Assembly: GCA_963761905.1 (NCBI GenBank)
Contig: CAVXIQ010000006.1
Location: forward strand, 310,001 to 374,000
Source of the DNA: Gaiellasilicea sp963761905
GTDB taxonomy: Bacteria; Actinomycetota; Thermoleophilia; Gaiellales; Gaiellaceae
Direction: 5' to 3'
DNA length: 64,000 nt
The notes below the pieces were generated by a model. The model worked only from the letters and a program-made list of their open reading frames with translations. It did no database searches and was not told the DNA's origin. Positions 1 through 7,772 of this stretch are shown piece by piece (position 1 is the stretch's first letter; each line of letters opens with the position of its first letter). Both the position numbers and the translations under genes were made by a program.

Positions 1-470
1 GCTTCCATGACGCTGCTCTGGCGCTCCCGGAGGGCCGCCTCGGCGGTCGCCTCGACCGAGGCCAGCTCGAGCTGCGCCTGCCGGGCCGTCGCCGCCGTAC
101 CTCCTTCCGTGTCGCCGACCGAGGCCGCAGCGTGACGCGAGGCCATTCGATAGGAGACGGTGAGCGCCGCCGCGGTCGCCACCTCGGCGCCACTCGAGCG
201 GGAACGCAGATCGTCGAGCGATTCCTGCGCCATCCGGCTCAACGACGTGATTGCCGCCTTCGTCGTTCGCGCTCGCCTGGAGGAGGCGAGAAGAAAGCGC
301 TGCCGATCGGCCACCCGCGCCACGTCCGCGTACGCCCTGGCCTCGTGGACGCGGACCGCGTCCTCACGACGCTCGCGGACGCTGCCGATCGTGGCGACGA
401 CCGCGAGCACGGACACGGTGAGCGCGCAGACGACGAGGAGCGCCCTCGTCGCAGGGGTGAACGTCAGCAT
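1..470 (-). CDS. Membrane-anchored protein, N-terminal part only (cut by window edge)
   Basis: Reading leftward from an ATG at 470-468 the frame stays open to the window edge (about 156 codons), so only the N-terminus is visible. It begins with a short polar stretch followed by one hydrophobic segment (roughly residues 9-27), then a long Arg/Ala/Glu-rich region with helical character. This is the usual start of an inner-membrane sensor (histidine kinase, cyclase or chemoreceptor), with the second membrane segment and output domain beyond the edge. Which output it has cannot be told. The neighbouring c-di-GMP genes make a signalling role plausible, but that is inference. Confidence 0.6.
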   Translation of the reverse strand, partial: MLTFTPATRALLVVCALTVSVLAVVATIGSVRERREDAVRVHEARAYADVARVADRQRFLLASSRRARTTKAAITSLSRMAQESLDDLRSRSSGAEVATAAALTVSYRMASRHAAASVGDTEGGTAATARQAQLELASVEATAEAALRERQSSVME

Positions 471-569
471 CTTCGACCGCACGAGTCACGTTCTCGCGGA
501 CCGGCGGAGCTTCACGTCTCCCCCGAAGGAAGGTTGACGGGCGCGCTTGACCGCCCCCGGCCGGAGGGG

Positions 570-947
570 TCAGCAGCCGTTGCCGGGAGCGACGGCTCCG
601 CCGCGATCCCGGTAGCTGAAGGTCCGGCCCGCGACCTCGATCTGGACGCAGAAGCTGGTTTGACCCGCGTCTGCGATCTCGAGCGCCGGCGAGAGGCCGG
701 CGTCGTACTCGGCCCGGAGCACGTCGGCCGTCATCCCCTGGTAGGTCGAATTATCGACGTAGTAGGCGTTCGCGGCGTACAGGGCGGGCTTGAGGCTGCT
801 CTCCGCGGTCGCGGCGGCGGCACTCGCGGTGATCGGGGTGGTCAGCTCGTCGTCCGCGTCGCGCTTCACCTTGCTGCCGAGGACGTACGCACCCGTGGCG
901 AGGACACCGACCGCCATGCAGACGAGCAGGATGTTCAGAAAGCGCAT
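570..947 (-). CDS. Small secreted pilin-like protein
   Basis: A 125-residue protein with an N-terminal membrane segment (residues 4-24) and a compact extracellular domain. The C-terminal part (AANAYYVDNSTYQGMT, a block ending in SFCVQIEVAGRTFSYRD, and a final Cys) resembles the small globular domains of type IV pilins and pseudopilins, with two Cys that could form a disulfide. There is no canonical GFxxxE prepilin cleavage motif, so it is either a divergent minor pilin or a membrane-tethered protein that borrows this fold. No pilus assembly genes are visible in the window. The function is a suggestion only. Confidence 0.6.
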   Translation of the reverse strand: MRFLNILLVCMAVGVLATGAYVLGSKVKRDADDELTTPITASAAAATAESSLKPALYAANAYYVDNSTYQGMTADVLRAEYDAGLSPALEIADAGQTSFCVQIEVAGRTFSYRDRGGAVAPGNGC

Positions 948-972
948 GGGTGCCCGCGGTCCGCCTCGGCGG

Positions 973-1059
973 CTAGCGGCCCGCCCTGCGTTGCCTGAGC
1001 AGGAAGAGGAGGATCGCCACGAGGATCAGAACCACGACGATCGTGATGGTGGTCGACAC
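973..1059 (-). CDS. 28-residue single-pass membrane peptide
   Basis: A GTG at 1059-1057 opens a 28-codon frame ending in TAG at 975-973. The peptide is one hydrophobic helix (residues 5-21) followed by a basic tail (RQRRAGR), the layout of a small inner-membrane peptide with its C-terminus in the cytoplasm. A strong AGGAGG Shine-Dalgarno lies at about 1066-1071, six to seven bases before the GTG. This ribosome site is the main reason to believe the gene. Function unknown. It lies between the pilin-like gene and a coiled-coil gene on the same strand. Confidence 0.55.
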   Translation of the reverse strand: MSTTITIVVVLILVAILLFLLRQRRAGR

Positions 1060-1145
1060 GAGAGGCCTCCTTGCCTAGGGATCGGTCGACCAGCCCTTCG
1101 TGCTCGCCGCCGCGAATCATCCTTCGCGCGCAGAAGCGCCGCGTC

Positions 1146-1400
1146 CTACTCCTCGCCCTTGGTGCGCTCGAGCCGAAGCGAGCTGCGTCGGGCACGAAGC
1201 GCATCGATCTCCACGTGCAGCTCCTGGCGCTCCTTCGAGAGCTCCCGCTCCCGCTCCTCCGTCGACTCGTTGGGAAAGCTGGCAAGCCGTTCGTGCAGCT
1301 TCCGGCGCAGCTTCGACACCTCCCGCTCCCGCTCCTCGAGCTGGGCCAGCCGATCGTCCAGCGCACTCTCCTCCGGCGCTCTCTCCTCTTGCTCGCTCAC
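1146..1400 (-). CDS. Short coiled-coil protein, function unknown
   Basis: About 84 residues, almost entirely charged and heptad-like (ERE, KLRRKLHERL, RERELSKERQELHVEIDALRARR), so a coiled coil through most of its length. The frame stays open upstream to 1490, but that extension overlaps the end of the HD-GYP gene and has no coding character, so I prefer the GTG at 1400. No ribosome site is obvious. It is downstream of the HD-GYP gene on the same strand, with a gap of about 25 bases if this start is right. Function cannot be assigned. Confidence 0.5.
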   Translation of the reverse strand: MSEQEERAPEESALDDRLAQLEEREREVSKLRRKLHERLASFPNESTEERERELSKERQELHVEIDALRARRSSLRLERTKGEE

Positions 1401-1425
1401 GCTCGTAAGCGTGGCAGGTTGCGCG

Positions 1426-2109
1426 TCAGCGCGCCAGTCCGTTCCGCGCGGCCGCGTCGAGCTCGACGAGCCGGCGGACACAGTCGGCATCGAACTGACT
1501 CCCCGCGCAGTCGACGATCTCGGCGAGGGCGTCCGCGGGCGGGCGCGCTGCCGAATAGGGACGGGCGGCGACGAGTGCCTCGTACGCGTCGGCCACGGCG
1601 ACGATCCGCGCCGGGAGCGGGATCTCCAGGCCGCGAAGCCCGTCCGGGTACCCGGCGCCGTCGACCCGCTCGTGATGCCAGCGGATCACCGACCTGACGA
1701 CCGGATGCCGAACGAGCGGCGAGACGAGCAGGTCACCGCGCGCCGGATGAGTTCGGACGAGCGTCCATTCGGCGCTCGTGAGCACGCCTGGCGTCTCGAG
1801 CACCGCGGCGGGCACCGTCAGCTTGCCGATGTCGTGGAGCGTCGCCCCCACCGCGATCGCGACCAGGTCCTCGCGGGCGAGCGTGAATCCGCTCGCGATC
1901 CGCAACGCGAGCCGGGCGACGTTCCGCGCGTGCGTCTGCCCTTCGAAGTCGTGGGCGAAGTAGCGCCGGGCCAGCGTTCCCAGCTGATCGGGCTCGCTCG
2001 TCGGCTGCGAAGGTGGATAGGCCTGCCGCTCTTGGATGCTCACACGCGCCGTCCTCGTCGCCGGAACCGGAGTCCCCCATTCGGGGGATGTGACCCCCCT
2101 CCTGCACAC
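1426..2109 (-). CDS. HD-GYP domain protein, predicted c-di-GMP phosphodiesterase
   Basis: The protein carries the HD metal site (HDIGK, about residue 107) and the HHERVDGAGYP signature of HD-GYP domains, which hydrolyse cyclic di-GMP. It has essentially no N-terminal sensory domain, only about 50 low-complexity residues, so it is a minimal phosphodiesterase of 205-227 residues. The start is uncertain: GTG 2109 is the longest, but GTG 2043 has a better ribosome site and removes the odd N-terminus. It is divergent from the GGDEF gene at 2193, so the pair encodes breakdown and synthesis of the same second messenger. Confidence 0.82.
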   Translation of the reverse strand: MCRRGVTSPEWGTPVPATRTARVSIQERQAYPPSQPTSEPDQLGTLARRYFAHDFEGQTHARNVARLALRIASGFTLAREDLVAIAVGATLHDIGKLTVPAAVLETPGVLTSAEWTLVRTHPARGDLLVSPLVRHPVVRSVIRWHHERVDGAGYPDGLRGLEIPLPARIVAVADAYEALVAARPYSAARPPADALAEIVDCAGSQFDADCVRRLVELDAAARNGLAR

Positions 2110-2192
2110 GGAAGCGGTGCTCCCGATTACTGTCTGTCCAAGGACAACTGCGGGTAAGACCCGTCCGGCGAGCGATCGGATCGTCTCAACTC

Positions 2193-3254
2193 ATGGCGAA
2201 CACATGGACGTCTGCGGCGATAGCGGTCGTTACGCGACAGGACGCGTTTCTCGTGCTGGCGCTCGTGGCGACGCTGGCGACGATCGCGCTGCTCGTCGTC
2301 ACGCTCCGAACCGAGGTCGGAACTCGTCGCGAGACGTCCGCCAAGCGGCGCGAAGGGCGCAGGAACGGCTGGCGCGACCGGCGCGGCTCACCCCCCGGCG
2401 GCGCACGCGATCCCCGTGAGGCACTCGCGCTCGTCGGGGACACGCTCGCGGCGACGCACAACCCGAAGGCGCTGCTGCCGGTGATCCTCCGCGCCACGGC
2501 CGAGGCGACGGGCGCCGCCGCGGGCCGGCTGATCGAGGCGGGCGCGGAGATCTCGTCCGTCGGGGCGATCCCGCTCGGCGTGGAGCCGCTCGTCCTCGAG
2601 CTCGCGCCGCCTGGCGAAGGGCCGACCACGATGCTGCTGTATCCGCCGGCGGGCGGCTTCGACGCGGAGGCCGAACGACTCGCCGTCTGGCTGGCCTCTC
2701 AGGCCGCGATCGCGCTCGAGAACGCACGGCTGCACCACGTCGTCCAGCGCCAGGCCGTCACCGACGAGCTCACGGGGCTCGTCAACCGGAGGCGGTTCAT
2801 GTCCGCGCTCGGCAGCGAGATCGGGCGAACGAGCCGAACCGTCCCGCCCTCGATCATCCTCTCGGACCTGGACGACTTCAAGCGCGTCAACGACCGCTTC
2901 GGCCATCCGATCGGAGACGAGCTCCTCCAGTCGTTCGCGGACGCTCTGCGCGAGCACGTGCGCGACATCGATATTCCGGCGCGGCTCGGCGGCGAGGAGT
3001 TTGCCGTGCTCCTCCCCGAGACGCCGCTCGAAGGAGCGCGCGCGGTCGCACAGCGGCTCCAGGAGTTCCTGGCCACCTCGGCGCTCCTCGTCGTGGGCGG
3101 CCGCGAGATCCGGACGACGGCGAGCTTCGGCGTCGCGGAGCTCGTCGAGGGCGAGCAGGCCGACGCGCTGCTGCGCCGAGCCGACGCGGCGCTCTATCGC
3201 GCGAAGGCCGACGGCAAGAACCAGGTCGTGACCGACGAGGTGACCGCGGCGTAG
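2193..3254 (+). CDS. Diguanylate cyclase: membrane anchor, GAF-like region, GGDEF domain
   Basis: 353 residues. One N-terminal membrane helix (about 17-38) and a basic juxtamembrane stretch precede a GAF-like region (about 75-180). The C-terminal GGDEF domain has DELTGLVNRR at its start and a GGEEF active site. An RxxD inhibitory site (RDID) lies exactly five residues before GGEEF, so product feedback inhibition is likely. The enzyme would make c-di-GMP from GTP at the membrane under control of the GAF-like part. It is divergent from the HD-GYP phosphodiesterase at 1426-2109. Confidence 0.9.
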   Translation: MANTWTSAAIAVVTRQDAFLVLALVATLATIALLVVTLRTEVGTRRETSAKRREGRRNGWRDRRGSPPGGARDPREALALVGDTLAATHNPKALLPVILRATAEATGAAAGRLIEAGAEISSVGAIPLGVEPLVLELAPPGEGPTTMLLYPPAGGFDAEAERLAVWLASQAAIALENARLHHVVQRQAVTDELTGLVNRRRFMSALGSEIGRTSRTVPPSIILSDLDDFKRVNDRFGHPIGDELLQSFADALREHVRDIDIPARLGGEEFAVLLPETPLEGARAVAQRLQEFLATSALLVVGGREIRTTASFGVAELVEGEQADALLRRADAALYRAKADGKNQVVTDEVTAA

Positions 3255-3306
3255 GTGGAATCGGTCGCTCGGCGTCGTCCGCGGGCCTGGTGATACTGCT
3301 CCACCG

Positions 3307-4227
3307 GTGCGGTTTCCCTGGTCGACCATTCGCGTCTCCTGCCTCGTGGCGTCCGCCGCTGCCTCGGGCTACTTCTGGCGCGGCGCGCTCGAGGATCCCT
3401 CGCTCGTCCAGCCGGGAGTGATCCCGGGCACGCCGAGCACGCTGCCCGACATCGATCGGGCGCGCCGGCTCCCCGACATCCGCGTGGTCGTCCCGCGCGC
3501 GCAGACTGGACAGCCTGCTCGGCCCGTCAGCCCGTCGGCCGATCGAGGCACCGGCACCGAGGCTCCTCGGACGACGGGGGCCGGTACGCCCGTGGCTCGC
3601 GTCGTGGCGCTTCCGGTTTCGGGCGGAACGACCGCAGGAAGCGCTCGACCCGACGGGCCGAGCACACCGGCCCCGAAGCCGAAGCCCGCTCCGACTCCAA
3701 AGCCGGCACCCAAGCCCGCTCCGACGCCGCCCAAGCCGGCTCCGAGGCCGAAGCCCGCTCCGAGTCCCGGGCCGAAGCCGGCTCCGACGCCTGCGCCGAC
3801 TCCGGCGCCCGCTCCGAGTCCGGCGCCCGCTCCGACGCCGGCACCGGCACCCGAGCCCGCTCCGAATCCGACCCCCACTCCGAGCGACGCTCCAAATCCG
3901 AGCAGCGGTGGAAGCGGCAGTAGTAGCGGCGGTGGCAGTGGCACAAACCCAGGATCGACACCCCCGTCGAACCCGACGACGCCGACGCCCACACCGAATC
4001 CGCCTCCAACGCCGCCTCCACCACCCACGCCGAATCCTCCGCCGGCCCCTCCACCGACGCCGACCCCGACCTCACCGCCGAAGCCACCCGCCGCTCCGTC
4101 CGAGCCGCCGACCACGGTCGATACCCCGCCTGACGGAGGCGACAAGCCCGGCTGGGGCCACGGCGACAAGAACCACGACCACACCGGCCCGCCCGGACAG
4201 AACAAGAAGAAGAAAGGCCCGGGCTAG
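3307..4227 (+). CDS. Proline-rich exported cell-surface protein
   Basis: GTG start. A hydrophobic N-terminus (about residues 6-24) looks like a signal peptide or anchor. From about residue 118 the protein is dominated by PKPAPTP / PAPTPAP repeats, then a Ser/Gly hinge (GGSGSSSGGG), more Thr-Pro-Pro repeats and a His/Lys-rich tail. Such (KPAP)n regions act as extended stalks that cross peptidoglycan. No enzymatic domain is visible, so it may be a wall spacer or structural protein. The repeats are degenerate codon repeats, not a CRISPR or satellite. tRNA-Arg follows 37 bases downstream. Confidence 0.65.
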   Translation: MRFPWSTIRVSCLVASAAASGYFWRGALEDPSLVQPGVIPGTPSTLPDIDRARRLPDIRVVVPRAQTGQPARPVSPSADRGTGTEAPRTTGAGTPVARVVALPVSGGTTAGSARPDGPSTPAPKPKPAPTPKPAPKPAPTPPKPAPRPKPAPSPGPKPAPTPAPTPAPAPSPAPAPTPAPAPEPAPNPTPTPSDAPNPSSGGSGSSSGGGSGTNPGSTPPSNPTTPTPTPNPPPTPPPPPTPNPPPAPPPTPTPTSPPKPPAAPSEPPTTVDTPPDGGDKPGWGHGDKNHDHTGPPGQNKKKKGPG

Positions 4228-4264
4228 AGTAGGCGGCGGCCTGGGTCACCCAGTGACCGAGCCC

Positions 4265-4336
4265 GCCCCCGTAGCTCAGTGGATAGAGCAGCGGTTTCCT
4301 AAACCGCGTGCACAAGTTCGATTCTTGTCGGGGGCA
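4265..4336 (+). tRNA. tRNA-Arg (anticodon CCT)
   Basis: A complete cloverleaf: acceptor GCCCCCG pairs with CGGGGGC, D arm GCTC...GAGC, anticodon stem GCGGT/ACCGC around loop TTCCTAA (anticodon CCT, reading AGG), and a T arm with TTCGATT. The discriminator is A and CCA is not encoded. A transferred-looking van-type module begins 70 bases downstream, but I found no second copy of this tRNA's 3' end. Confidence 0.95.
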
Positions 4337-4409
4337 TCGATTCGAGATGCCTGTATCGCGCCTCGAAGATTCCTCGGGGCGTGCAGGCGAATTCCTCGTC
4401 ATCCGCCGG

Positions 4410-5501
4410 TTAGGTTGGCGCGGCGGGAAGTTGCACCGTGACGCGGAGCCCGCCGGCGGCCCGGGGCGTGAGGGTGAGGGTTCCGTCGTGTGCTTGGGTG
4501 ATGCTTGTCACGATTGCCAGGCCGAGGCCGACACCTGCGTGCTCGGTGCGTATGCGTTTGGTGCCGCGCTGGAACGGCTCGGCAAGCGTGGCAACGAGCT
4601 GTGGGGTGAGCTTCTCGCCGGTGTTCTCGACGGTGAGCACGGCGCTCTCGGGGTGAGCGCTGGTCGTAACCCAGACGGTGCCCTGTTCGAGCAGGTTGTG
4701 GACGATCGCGTTGTGCACGAGATTCGTCGTCATCTGCAGCAAGAGCGCAGACGAGCCGATGGTCGGAGTCGTGTCGCCGGAGGTCTCGATCGTGGCGCCG
4801 CGTGTTTCTGCGAGAGGGAGGAGCGTTTCGGTGGCTTCTTCCGCAATGAGGGACAGGTCGACGCGCTCTCGGGTGAATGACCGCTGGTCTGCGCGGCTGA
4901 GCATGAGCAATGCTTCGGTGAGGTCGATCGCTCGGGTGTTGACGGCGTGGAGGCGGTCGACGAGCTCGCCGGTGTCGCGATTCGGATCGTTGCGGGCGAC
5001 GTCGAGCAGTGTCTGCGTGACCGCGAGCGGGGTGCGCAGTTCGTGGGAGGCGTTGGCGGCGAATCTCTGCTGCTCGGCGGCGAATCTCTGCTGTTCGTCG
5101 ACGTGCGCTTCGAGCCGTGCGAGCATCGTGTCGAAGGTGTCGGCGAGCTCGCGGAACTCGTCCTGATGGCCTTCCAACTCGATCCGGTGCGAGAGCGACC
5201 CGCTCGCGGCCGTGCGGGTGGCGTCTGTGATGCGCGTCAGCGGGGCGAGCATGCGCCCGGCGAGGAGCCATCCTCCCAGCAGGCCGAACACCAGCAGGAA
5301 CGTCATCAGGATGGCCGCGGTCGGAGCGAAAGCGCGCAGGAGGTCGGCGTGGCTGCGCACCAGAAAGATCACGCCAGGGTGTGCACCACGCGAAAGGGAG
5401 AAGTATCCGACGGCGAGCAGCACGGCACATGCGAGCATCAGGAAGCCGGCGTAGCTGAGGGTGAGCTTGAGGCGAGCACTGAGACCGGGGGCTCTATCCA
5501 C
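4410..5501 (-). CDS. Sensor histidine kinase, VanS-like
   Basis: 363 residues from a GTG at 5501 that overlaps the stop of the response-regulator gene, so the two are translationally coupled. Two membrane segments (about 14-37 and 62-88) enclose a short extracytoplasmic loop. A HAMP-like linker, a coiled coil, the phosphoacceptor box (ASHELRTPLA) and an HATPase domain with N-box (NLVHNAIVHN) and G-box (GVGLGLAI) follow. The short loop is typical of envelope-stress kinases. Just before the H-box a 7-residue unit (EQQRFAA) occurs twice in tandem from a 21-bp DNA duplication. With the divergent VanY-like peptidase it probably senses cell-wall damage or a wall-active compound. Confidence 0.88.
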   Translation of the reverse strand: MDRAPGLSARLKLTLSYAGFLMLACAVLLAVGYFSLSRGAHPGVIFLVRSHADLLRAFAPTAAILMTFLLVFGLLGGWLLAGRMLAPLTRITDATRTAASGSLSHRIELEGHQDEFRELADTFDTMLARLEAHVDEQQRFAAEQQRFAANASHELRTPLAVTQTLLDVARNDPNRDTGELVDRLHAVNTRAIDLTEALLMLSRADQRSFTRERVDLSLIAEEATETLLPLAETRGATIETSGDTTPTIGSSALLLQMTTNLVHNAIVHNLLEQGTVWVTTSAHPESAVLTVENTGEKLTPQLVATLAEPFQRGTKRIRTEHAGVGLGLAIVTSITQAHDGTLTLTPRAAGGLRVTVQLPAAPT

Positions 5502-6189
5502 GCGGTTCTCCGTCGGGCCCGCTATCTGGTCGAGTGTCGATGCAGTACCCGACCCCGGACACGGTAGTGACGATCCAGGGCTCGCCGAGCCGTTTGCGCA
5601 GTCCCGAGACCGTGATGCGCACGGCATTCGTGAACGGGTCTGCGTTCGCATCCCACGCTCGCTCCAAGAGTTCCTCGGCGCTGACAACACCGCCTTCGGC
5701 AGACATGAGCACTTCGAGCACGGCGAACTGCTTCCGGGTGAGCGCGACGTACCGCCCGTCGCGGTAGACCTCGCGGCGGAACGGATCCAGCCGCAGACCT
5801 GCGAGCTCCCGCACGGGCGGCCTGCTGTGGGCGCGCCTACGGTCGAGCGATCTGAGCCTGAGCACGAGTTCCTTGAGCTCGAACGGCTTCGTGAGGTAGT
5901 CGTCCGCGCCGAGCTCGAACCCGGTGGCCTTGTCGTCGAGACGGTCGGCCGCGGTGAGCATGAGGATGGGCATGCCGCTGCCGGAAGCGACGATGCGTTT
6001 GCCGATCTCGTCACCGGTCGGTCCGGGAATGTCTCGGTCGAGGACAGCGATGTCGTAGGCGTTCACGCTCAGTAGCTCCAGCGCGGTGTCGCCGTCACCT
6101 GCGATGTCTGCCGCGATCGCTTCCAGGCGTAGGCCGTCGCGGATGGCTTCTGCCATATAGGGCTCGTCCTCGACGATCAACACCCGCAT
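5494..6189 (-). CDS. OmpR-family response regulator, VanR-like
   Basis: 231 residues. The N-terminal receiver has the acidic pair after MRVLIVEDEP, an Asp phosphoacceptor in VLDRDIPGP and the conserved Lys in YLTKPFE. A C-terminal winged helix follows (AVRITVSGLRKRLG, VSGVGYCID). It is first in a two-gene unit with the kinase; the genes overlap by 8 bases. A TAGCAT -10 box at 6201-6196 sits six bases before the ATG, so the mRNA is probably leaderless. The likely target is the divergent D,D-carboxypeptidase gene, with a hairpin-like site in the shared intergenic region. Confidence 0.9.
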   Translation of the reverse strand: MRVLIVEDEPYMAEAIRDGLRLEAIAADIAGDGDTALELLSVNAYDIAVLDRDIPGPTGDEIGKRIVASGSGMPILMLTAADRLDDKATGFELGADDYLTKPFELKELVLRLRSLDRRRAHSRPPVRELAGLRLDPFRREVYRDGRYVALTRKQFAVLEVLMSAEGGVVSAEELLERAWDANADPFTNAVRITVSGLRKRLGEPWIVTTVSGVGYCIDTRPDSGPDGEPRG

Positions 6190-6240
6190 GCTCCGATGCT
6201 ACGAGCTGACGCATGTCGTCGGCATATCGAAAATCAGATA

Positions 6241-6258
6241 CGTGGTGGCAACACCACG
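6241..6258. promoter_or_regulatory. Perfect inverted repeat in the vanR-like / vanY-like divergent region
   Basis: CGTGGTG-GCAA-CACCACG: seven perfect base pairs around four bases, in the 86-bp gap between the divergent response-regulator and D,D-carboxypeptidase genes. It lies 18 bases before the chosen peptidase start. It could be an operator for the response regulator or an RNA hairpin near the peptidase ribosome site. OmpR-family sites are more often direct repeats, so its role is unproven. Confidence 0.5.
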
Positions 6259-6275
6259 CTGCCTTGAATGGAGGC

Positions 6276-6950
6276 ATGACCTACGGCAAACGAGCACGAA
6301 CAACGAACCGCCCGATTCGGATTCGCAGGATCCGTGTCGGCGCCCTGCTCGTCGTCATCGCGGCGATCGCCGCAGCCCTCGGCTCCCAGTTGCCGCCGTC
6401 CCCGTCCTCGACGGCCGCAGTACGCATCGACACCTTTGGCAGTGAGCACCGTGGCGCGCCTGACGTCGTCCCGACTCGACGACGCTCTCTCAGCTCGATC
6501 CGAGGTGCAAGCAACCTCGACCGAGCTCTGGTCCGTGCCCTGCGCCAAGCTGCAACTGATGCCGCGGACGACGGGGTCGAGTTGTACGTCACGAGCGGCT
6601 GGCGTTCCCCGGAGCACCAACAACAGCTCCTCCAAGAGGCGATTTCGAAGTACGGCTCAGAAGAGGAAGCTGCCCGATGGGTGGCGACCACCGAGACGTC
6701 CCCTCACGTGTCGGGGGACGCGGTCGACATCGGGCCTTCCGCTGCCACGGCGTGGCTGTCCGAACACGGCGCCAAGTACGGGCTGTGCCAGATCTACAGC
6801 AACGAACCCTGGCACTACGAACTGCGCCCCGAAGCCATCGCTCAGGGTTGTCCTCCCATGTACGCCGACCCGACGCACGATCCAAGGATGGAGGCTGGGG
6901 CAGCTGAAGGGCGAGCTCGAGGGGTTCCACCACTCGCCCTGCGCGATTGA
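6276..6950 (+). CDS. VanY-like D-alanyl-D-alanine carboxypeptidase (M15)
   Basis: 224 residues from ATG 6276. An N-terminal membrane segment (about residues 22-38) anchors a periplasmic M15B domain. It carries SGWRS, the zinc-binding S-x-H-x(3)-G-x-A-x-D pattern as SPHVSGDAVDI, and the later zinc His in EPWHYEL. The enzyme would trim the terminal D-Ala from peptidoglycan stem peptides. GGAGG sits only one base before the ATG, so the exact start is uncertain; an upstream in-frame extension begins at 6213. It is divergent from the VanRS-like pair that probably controls it. No vanHAX ligase genes are present, so this is not a complete glycopeptide-resistance cluster. Confidence 0.88.
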   Translation: MTYGKRARTTNRPIRIRRIRVGALLVVIAAIAAALGSQLPPSPSSTAAVRIDTFGSEHRGAPDVVPTRRRSLSSIRGASNLDRALVRALRQAATDAADDGVELYVTSGWRSPEHQQQLLQEAISKYGSEEEAARWVATTETSPHVSGDAVDIGPSAATAWLSEHGAKYGLCQIYSNEPWHYELRPEAIAQGCPPMYADPTHDPRMEAGAAEGRARGVPPLALRD

Positions 6951-7068
6951 CACCTAGGAAGCCGGCGAGGGCGCGAACACCTTGACGAGGTTCGGGGAAG
7001 GCGTTGCCCGCCGAGTGGCGAAGGCCGGGCAGCGGCCAATGCAATCGCCAACATCTGAGGAGGACACC

Positions 7069-7605
7069 ATGGAACGGTTTCATTGGCATCCCCGGTCACG
7101 GCACGCCGGGCTCGCGAGGCGCGTCGTAACCGCAGTGGTCTTCACACTGACGCTGGCGGTTGTGGCGGCGGTGGGGATGGCCGCGACGTCGGCACCCGGA
7201 CCGAACGGCTGTCCGACGAACAAGAGCCTCAAGACCGCCCCGATCGCTGACCTCGCACCACCCGCGCGGACCCAGATCGCCGCGTTCGACGTGCTGTCCG
7301 GGCCGATCGACGAGGGGACGCAGACCTTCACGCTGAAGGTACGCGTCGGGAGCACCTGTAGCGTCAACATCAAGGGCGCGAGCGTCTACGTGACAGCGGT
7401 GCCGTACAACCAGTTCACCATCCCACAGGAGGAACTGACCGGGGATGACGGCACGGCGACGCTGGTCTTCCGTCGCGACGCGAACTTCCCCGCGAGCGAC
7501 CAGCAGCAGCAGCTGACGCTCTTCATCCGCGCGACGAAGCCGGGCGAGGACCCCCTCGCCGGTGTGTCGACACGACGGCTCGTCGCGGTGCCCTTCGAGG
7601 GCTAG
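7069..7605 (+). CDS. Secreted protein of unknown function
   Basis: 178 residues from ATG 7069, chosen because AGGAGG lies seven bases upstream; a longer frame starts at 6982 but has no ribosome site. A basic N-terminus and hydrophobic core (about 20-40, VVTAVVFTLTLAVVAAVGMA) form a signal peptide. The mature part looks like an all-beta, Ig-like domain (TFTLKVRVGSTC, ATLVFRRDANF) with two Cys. No enzyme motif is seen. A strong hairpin terminator follows 13 bases after the stop, so it is probably monocistronic. Confidence 0.75.
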   Translation: MERFHWHPRSRHAGLARRVVTAVVFTLTLAVVAAVGMAATSAPGPNGCPTNKSLKTAPIADLAPPARTQIAAFDVLSGPIDEGTQTFTLKVRVGSTCSVNIKGASVYVTAVPYNQFTIPQEELTGDDGTATLVFRRDANFPASDQQQQLTLFIRATKPGEDPLAGVSTRRLVAVPFEG

Positions 7606-7617
7606 GCCCTCCTGCGT

Positions 7618-7647
7618 ACGGCCGCGCCGGGAGACCGGCGCGGCCGT
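7618..7647 (+). terminator. Hairpin terminator after the 7069-7605 gene
   Basis: A perfect 13-bp stem (ACGGCCGCGCCGG with its complement) around GAGA, starting 13 bases after the stop codon. There is no long U-tract, as is common for terminators in very GC-rich actinobacteria. Confidence 0.7.
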
Positions 7648-7772
7648 GGCACCTTCGGAGCCAATCGTCAGGCTGCCGAGCTCTTCGGCTCTGCCAACAA
7701 GGATGAAGCGGTCGCTTCGCGAAATCGCTTCGTACCGGATCGACGACCGGCACCTACGAAAGAGAGGCAACG

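Noticed and set aside
3660..3880. Repeated GCTCCGAC...CCGAAGCC units, considered as CRISPR or satellite
   Set aside because: Repeats are irregular, in frame, and encode the PKPAPTP stalk; there are no unique spacers and no cas genes nearby.
3369..4205. Antisense Gly/Val-rich open frame opposite the proline-rich gene
   Set aside because: The complement of Pro-Ala-Pro codon repeats automatically gives Gly-Xaa repeats; no start context or domain.
6276..6950. Complete vancomycin-resistance cluster
   Set aside because: Only regulator, kinase and a VanY-like carboxypeptidase are present; no vanH, vanA-type ligase or vanX homologue is found.
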